From Chitinophagaceae bacterium (GTDB taxonomy: Bacteria > Bacteroidota > Bacteroidia > Chitinophagales > Chitinophagaceae): a stretch of 35,241 bases of DNA. Below are positions 34,174 through 35,241 of this stretch, one piece after another. Position 1 is the stretch's first letter; each line of letters begins with the position of its first letter. The notes below the pieces were generated by a model. It saw only the letters and a list, made by a program, of their open reading frames with translations. It was not told the origin of the DNA and did no database searches. A program made the translations under genes and the position numbers. The stretch lies in NCBI GenBank assembly GCA_017998385.1, contig JAGODE010000016.1, positions 1 to 35,241 of the forward strand, given 5' to 3'.

Positions 34174-34213
34174 AACCCGGGACGCCGGCTTGACCTCAGT
34201 TGTCCCGGGTTTT
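34174..34213 (+). terminator. Intrinsic terminator of the lipoprotein-hydrolase operon
   Basis: AACCCGGGAC (34174-34183) pairs perfectly with GTCCCGGGTT (34202-34211) around 18 bases, and a short T-run follows. It lies 30 bases after the hydrolase stop. Confidence 0.75.
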
Positions 34214-34403
34214 GAGGTGCGGAAAATTTTGCGCATTATAGACTTTTACCTGTAAAGACATTTTACCATCTCCCCCATAGATACTGAAAGAAGTACCCCA
34301 TGGAACTTTCCCGGGTCGTTCAAAAAACTAATGACCAGTGATTAAAAAAGGACAATTTTGATATTGTCAAAAAATGCAGATAAAAAATATTTAAACTAAG
34401 TAA

Positions 34404-34709
34404 CTAGTAATAGTCCTACGCATTGCTTGTCTGAATCAAAGGTTGAAGGAATTGAATGTATTAACAATCAACCCGGAGTTGATTGGTTATACAAAATTCC
34501 ATCAATACGGGTTACGAAGTCACATGCACCGCACCTAACGATCGGCTTTCCGACTTTTAATCAATCATATATTACAAGACTATACGCTTCAACCGGTTTT
34601 GAATGACATATTGGATTATGTCTGTTTCGAGGGAAATGTGAAGCGCAACAAGATTGCCTGGTTCTATATGGGATATCCCTCCATCATCATCCAAACCAAG
34701 GCGACCTGA
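34404..34709 (+). pseudogene. Possible decayed gene with one in-frame stop
   Basis: One frame is open from 34404 to a TAA at 34536, then again to a TGA at 34707, 102 codons in all. Both halves look protein-like, with RLKELNVLTINPELIGY in the first and LQDYTLQPVLNDILDY and KIAWFYMGYPSIIIQTKAT in the second. There is no clear start and no family I recognise. Chance cannot be excluded. Confidence 0.25.
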
Positions 34710-34896
34710 TTGCCGAAATTATGGGCAAGCCCGACAACAAAAACTGATAAAGAGTACAGGAAGAAATTGGTCTGATACCTTTGGCTCTGCCTATAACTCC
34801 TCCGGTGCAAAAGCGAAAATTCAGGCAGATATCCTTATTTTCCCGATTTATTTTTTTATTATTGACGCTCATTACATGACTGGCACTGATTAGTGA

Positions 34897-35241
34897 ATGA
34901 ATTCCTACGCGGCATACTCTGATGAACAGTTGACCGCCCTTCTCAGGGACGGGCACCCGGAAGCCTTTGCCGAAATCTATAACCGCTATAAGGGTATACT
35001 TTTTGTGCACGCATTTAAAAGGCTGCATGATCGTTTTCAGGCCGAAGATGTGCTCCATGACCTTTTTGCAACTCTCTGGGCAACCAGGTCAGCACTTCAT
35101 ATTCATTCGGGAAATCTCTCGGGCTATCTCTACACAGCTGTCCGGAATAGGGTATTAAACATTTATGCCAGATCATCCACCGCAGATTCCTACCTGACCT
35201 CGATTGCGGGGGCCATGGAAAAAGAGGTTGCAAGTACAGAC
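34897..35241 (+). CDS. ECF-type RNA polymerase sigma factor, 3' end outside window
   Basis: The first 115 residues are present and the frame runs off the window. Region 2 of sigma-70 is clear: SDEQLTALLRDGHPEAFAEI, then YNRYKGILFVHAFKRL, then the core-binding and -10 recognition part RFQAEDVLHDLFATLW and LSGYLYTAVRNRVLNIYARS. This is the FecI/SigW-like ECF class that is abundant in Bacteroidota, where it usually works with a FecR-type anti-sigma factor and a SusC/SusD or receptor pair downstream. Those genes would lie outside the window. The ATG at 34897 starts the conserved region directly. Confidence 0.92.
   Translation, partial: MNSYAAYSDEQLTALLRDGHPEAFAEIYNRYKGILFVHAFKRLHDRFQAEDVLHDLFATLWATRSALHIHSGNLSGYLYTAVRNRVLNIYARSSTADSYLTSIAGAMEKEVASTD

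Larger units (their letters stand above)
34145..34896. other. Long spacer: terminator, then possible gene remnant
   Basis: Contains the terminator at 34174-34213 and the possible remnant at 34404-34709. A GACAAT-(6)-ATTGTC dyad lies near 34352-34369. The sigma-factor promoter is presumably in the last 150 bases, but I found no clear TAnnTTTG box. Confidence 0.5.

Noticed and set aside
34654-34893. 79-codon plus-strand frame before the sigma-factor gene.
   Set aside because: Composition is not protein-like, and it overlaps a better-looking frame at 34404-34709.
1-35241. tRNA, rRNA, CRISPR arrays, intact transposases or prophage genes.
   Set aside because: None was seen on either strand by eye; small structured RNAs could still be missed.

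Overview
The window looks like chromosomal DNA of a member of the Bacteroidota, most likely a Chitinophagaceae-type bacterium. The support is indirect: an outer-membrane barrel with a carboxypeptidase-like N-terminal domain, LytS/LytTR two-component pairs, AraC regulators with a multi-pass membrane N-terminus, WG-repeat and DUF4932-like secreted proteins, weak A-rich ribosome-binding regions, and several sequences matching the Bacteroidota -7 box TAnnTTTG. No rRNA, tRNA, CRISPR array, prophage or intact insertion sequence was seen.

Layout. 1-726 (-): 5' part of a FabH-like ketoacyl-ACP synthase III, cut by the window edge. 976-2208 (+): an M50-type HELGH membrane protein fused to TPR repeats. 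2873-5293 (+): outer-membrane beta-barrel protein, convergent with a membrane-anchored AraC-type regulator (5320-6570). 6695-9383 (-): LytTR response regulator followed by a TPR-containing LytS-type kinase. These diverge from a small secreted protein and a WG-repeat protein (9517-11318). Between them lies a pair of 10-bp direct repeats, 21 bp apart, just upstream of a promoter-like sequence; this is the classic geometry of a LytTR target. 11347-12837 (+): AraC regulator and exported cupin. 12970-14160 (+): AAA/DUF4143 ATPase. 14170-15240 (-): beta-propeller-like lipoprotein. 15420-16937 (-) and 17049-17591 (+): class C serine hydrolase with a TPR tail, divergent from a ToxR-like membrane winged-helix regulator. 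17788-21623 (+): DUF4932-like protein, LytS-type kinase and LytTR regulator, tightly packed. 21651-23090 (-): S41 peptidase.

From about 23.1 to 31.4 kb gene density drops. This stretch holds a DUF2007-like membrane protein behind two palindromes, a small TIGR03067-like protein, a helical-repeat protein, an apparently 5'-truncated secreted-protein gene, a large exported protein of unknown function, and a Fic protein behind a perfect 16-bp inverted repeat. From 31.4 kb a second winged-helix/serine-hydrolase module appears. Here a small lipoprotein, similar to the tail of Bacteroidota BlaR1/M56 proteins, lies between regulator and hydrolase. A strong terminator follows, and the window ends inside an ECF sigma factor gene.

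How it works together. Most of the window is envelope sensing: two LytS/LytTR systems, two membrane winged-helix regulators, two AraC regulators and an ECF sigma factor, each beside exported enzymes or surface proteins. The main lead is the pair of paralogous winged-helix/serine-hydrolase modules. Both divergent promoter regions contain the same 12-bp word (AGCTTTTCCAAA), in the same orientation relative to the hydrolase side, within repeats phased at 10-11 bp. That is the spacing expected for OmpR/ToxR-family binding, so the two modules may share one regulon that controls penicillin-recognising-type hydrolases in the envelope.
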